Source: Megasphaera sp. UBA5897 (lineage in GTDB: Bacteria > Bacillota > Negativicutes > Veillonellales > Megasphaeraceae). Taken from it: a stretch of DNA of 64,000 nt. The stretch spans positions 4,257-68,256 of the forward strand of contig DJEN01000095.1 in NCBI GenBank assembly GCA_002431345.1, written 5' to 3'. Made by a program: the position numbers and the translations under genes. Under the pieces are notes generated by a model that was given only the letters and a program-made list of their open reading frames with translations, searched no databases and was not told where the DNA came from. This document shows, in pieces, positions 62,332 through 64,000 of the stretch (the first letter of the stretch is position 1; every line of letters starts with the position of its first letter).

Positions 62332-63318
62332 ATGATAGAAAAAGTATATACATGCCCGGACATATATCGCATTCAAGTAGTACTGCCCGATAATCCCCTG
62401 CAGTATCTCAATTCGTATGTCATAAAAGGTAAAACACGCAATGTAGTCATTGATACAGGATTCAACCGGCCTGCCTGCCGGGCCTCGCTGTGTGCCGGCC
62501 TGCAGGCGCTGGATATTGATTTGCAGAAGACAGATTTATTTCTTACACATCTCCATGCAGATCATACGGGACTAGTAGGACTGTTTGCCGGACAAGGCTG
62601 CCCTGTTTATATGCATCCTGTCGATTACCAGTACTTATGTGATTCGGAAGACGGTTCGACGTGGCAGTTTACCGAAGAAAATTTTATGCGGGAAGGCATG
62701 CCGGAAGCGGATATCAAAATGCAGTTTTCCAATCAGGCACGCACGTATTCTCCCAAAATCGATTTTCCCATCCATGCTGTACAAGACGGTGAACGGCTGC
62801 ATTTGGCAGATACGGAGCTGCAGGTCATTCATACGCCGGGACATACCAAGGGACAGTGTTGCTTGTATTTGCCTGCGCAGCAAATCTTTTTTACGGCAGA
62901 TCATATTTTGTTTGACATTACCCCCAATATTCAGGTCTGGTCTAATATGAAAGATTCTTTGGACCAATATTTTAAAAGTCTGGACAAAGTCCGCAATCTG
63001 CCTGTGCGTCTGGCACTGCCGGGGCATCGCAAAGGCAGTACGGAAATTATCAATCGGATTGCCGCCATTAAGGTGCATCATGCGCGCCGCCTGCAGGAAG
63101 TACACGCTATCGTGACAGCCCATCCCGGCGCGACAGCATTTGAAATTGCGCCGCATATGACATGGTCGATGCGGGGAAAACAATGGCATGAATTTCCGCC
63201 GACGCAGAAATGGTTTGCCATGGGCGAAACACTGGCTCATTTGGAATATTTGCTGCATCATGGCATGTTGGAGAAAAAAGTGGTTGCCGACATAGTTCAT
63301 TATTACATAGCAAAATAA
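62332..63318 (+). CDS. MBL-fold metallo-hydrolase
   Basis: A 328-residue protein with the metal motif THLHADHTGLV near residue 70 (HxHxDH), further histidines in IHTPGHTKGQC and an aspartate in FFTADHILFD, then a C-terminal helical extension with LPGHRKGSTE. The layout is that of glyoxalase II-like or lactonase-like MBL enzymes with an added C-terminal domain. Substrate unknown. The start at 62332 is set by GGAGGA; an upstream in-frame start at 62317 overlaps that site. Confidence 0.82.
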   Translation: MIEKVYTCPDIYRIQVVLPDNPLQYLNSYVIKGKTRNVVIDTGFNRPACRASLCAGLQALDIDLQKTDLFLTHLHADHTGLVGLFAGQGCPVYMHPVDYQYLCDSEDGSTWQFTEENFMREGMPEADIKMQFSNQARTYSPKIDFPIHAVQDGERLHLADTELQVIHTPGHTKGQCCLYLPAQQIFFTADHILFDITPNIQVWSNMKDSLDQYFKSLDKVRNLPVRLALPGHRKGSTEIINRIAAIKVHHARRLQEVHAIVTAHPGATAFEIAPHMTWSMRGKQWHEFPPTQKWFAMGETLAHLEYLLHHGMLEKKVVADIVHYYIAK

Positions 63319-63403
63319 GAAATCCTTAGCATTATTAGTAGACAAAACACTTATAAATATAACGTTTAACTGTGATAAAAATAAAAAAAGTAAATAAATA
63401 TCC

Positions 63404-63432
63404 TTGACAAATTCCCTCCTGGCATAGATAAT
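63404..63432 (+). promoter_or_regulatory. Promoter of the MFS carrier gene
   Basis: TTGACA at 63404-63409 and GATAAT at 63427-63432 with 17-base spacing. Confidence 0.75.
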
Positions 63433-63449
63433 TAGCAATGTTAACGAAA

Positions 63450-63461
63450 AGTATGCATACT
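63450..63461. promoter_or_regulatory. Candidate operator downstream of the MFS promoter
   Basis: AGTATGCATACT is a perfect 12-bp palindrome placed about 10-20 bases after the predicted start site and flanked by AACGAA and TTCGTT arms. Position suits a GntR-type or similar repressor site. Confidence 0.5.
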
Positions 63462-63521
63462 AAAATATTCGTTGCGGCATAGAACAATACCGCAATGGTT
63501 CTATGGATAAGAGGAGAGCGT

Positions 63522-64000
63522 ATGGAAAGAGTAATGGAAACGAAAGCTAAATGTCAATCCATGACAGGCTTTCGATGGAAAATTGCATTTTTAATTTTTT
63601 TAATTAGTTTTGTTGCGTATATGGACCGTGTTAACTTATCGGTTGCAACACCGGTTATTATGCAGGAATTTGGCTTTACTAAAATTGACATGGGATTTAT
63701 TCAAACGTTCTTTTTTGCCGGTTATGCGATTATGCAGGTTCCGGGCGGCATATTGGCAGAAAAGTTTGGTATGCGGAAAACCGGTTCTTTTGCCATTCTT
63801 TGGTGGTCTATTTTTACAGTATTAACTGCATTGGCCAAAGGGAAAATGAGTTTTTCCGTTATTCGCCTGGCCTTTGGCCTTGGCGAAGGTCCTGTATTTC
63901 CTGCATTGGGTTCTGCAACGTTTAAATGGTTTAATAACCGTGAAAAAGGGAAGGCTAGCTCGTCTATTTTATTAGGGACATTCTTCGGCCCTGTCATTGG
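63522..64000 (+). CDS. MFS transporter of the anion:cation symporter type, truncated by the window end
   Basis: The first 159 residues of a major facilitator carrier; the rest lies beyond the window. After a short charged N-terminus come VAYMDRVNLSVATPVI (first helix end with the DRVN motif), FFFAGYAIMQVPGGILAEKFGMRKT with the MFS motif A (keys PGGILAEKFGMRK), and FGLGEGPVFPALGS. This is the pattern of ACS-family carriers for hexuronates, galactonate or similar sugar acids. The start at 63522 fits GAGGAGAG. Confidence 0.85.
   Translation, partial: MERVMETKAKCQSMTGFRWKIAFLIFLISFVAYMDRVNLSVATPVIMQEFGFTKIDMGFIQTFFFAGYAIMQVPGGILAEKFGMRKTGSFAILWWSIFTVLTALAKGKMSFSVIRLAFGLGEGPVFPALGSATFKWFNNREKGKASSSILLGTFFGPVI

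Overview
The window reads as chromosome of a low-to-mid GC, anaerobic, diderm Firmicute, most likely class Negativicutes and plausibly Megasphaera or a close relative. This is inference from content. T-box leaders and DUF47-Pit point to Firmicutes. An RND efflux pump implies an outer membrane. A YkuD L,D-transpeptidase fused to a copper-amine-oxidase-like stalk domain is typical of Negativicutes. A 4-hydroxybutyryl-CoA dehydratase and CoA-transferase operon indicates butyrate-type anaerobic metabolism. I saw no rRNA, tRNA, CRISPR array, prophage or transposase. Nearly all DNA is explained by intact genes in short operons bounded by clear hairpin terminators.

Layout. 1-3222: TPP riboswitch plus thiSFGH (thiazole synthesis). 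3298-4194: lipid kinase (-). 4399-9414: a cysteine/glutathione degradation group (gamma-glutamyltransferase, YheO-type regulator, L-cysteine desulfidase, D-cysteine desulfhydrase-like enzyme). 9611-11243: DUF47-Pit phosphate uptake. 11509-14722: purine permease, L,D-transpeptidase and a secreted repeat protein. 14823-16024: Mrp and DUF134. 16099-17556: a PAS-containing sigma-54 activator. 17728-24619 (-): a single gene train of a NifU-like protein, a Cys-rich/MaoC fusion, ACP, an MBL hydrolase, LuxE, LuxC, an AMP-binding ligase and RpoN. 25213-33107 (+): 4-hydroxybutyryl-CoA dehydratase, CoA-transferase, a membrane carrier, an unknown protein, a GldA-type dehydrogenase, a selenoprotein gene with an in-frame TGA, and an iron alcohol dehydrogenase. 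33294-34428 (-): isochorismatase-like hydrolase and a ThiE/TenI protein. 35289-36518: DUF815 ATPase. 36580-43086: T-box-controlled ilvC-ilvB-ilvH-ilvD plus a BASS transporter. 43200-45668: HxlR regulator, a small Cys-motif protein, a secreted protein and a radical SAM enzyme. 45834-47236: a second T-box with a Val specifier ahead of a second BASS transporter. 47524-51929 (-): glnK, amt, AEC carrier, M20 peptidase. 52029-56374 (-): RND pump and adaptor. 56667-63318 (+): ClC channel, 3D-domain protein, glmU, prs, pth, MBL hydrolase. 63522-end: truncated MFS carrier.

The most interesting part is 16-33 kb. Two matches to the sigma-54 -24/-12 consensus face away from each other in one AT-rich intergenic region. 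One lies upstream of the LuxC/LuxE/ACP operon, which ends in rpoN itself. The other lies upstream of the 4-hydroxybutyrate operon. A PAS-type sigma-54 activator sits just beyond rpoN. This looks like a self-contained sigma-54 module controlling a luciferase-less acyl-ACP/acyl-reductase pathway and 4-hydroxybutyrate fermentation together. Other leads are a Sec-containing small protein in the same region, a conserved covarying hairpin found twice near thiamine genes, and branched-chain amino acid T-box control of BASS carriers.
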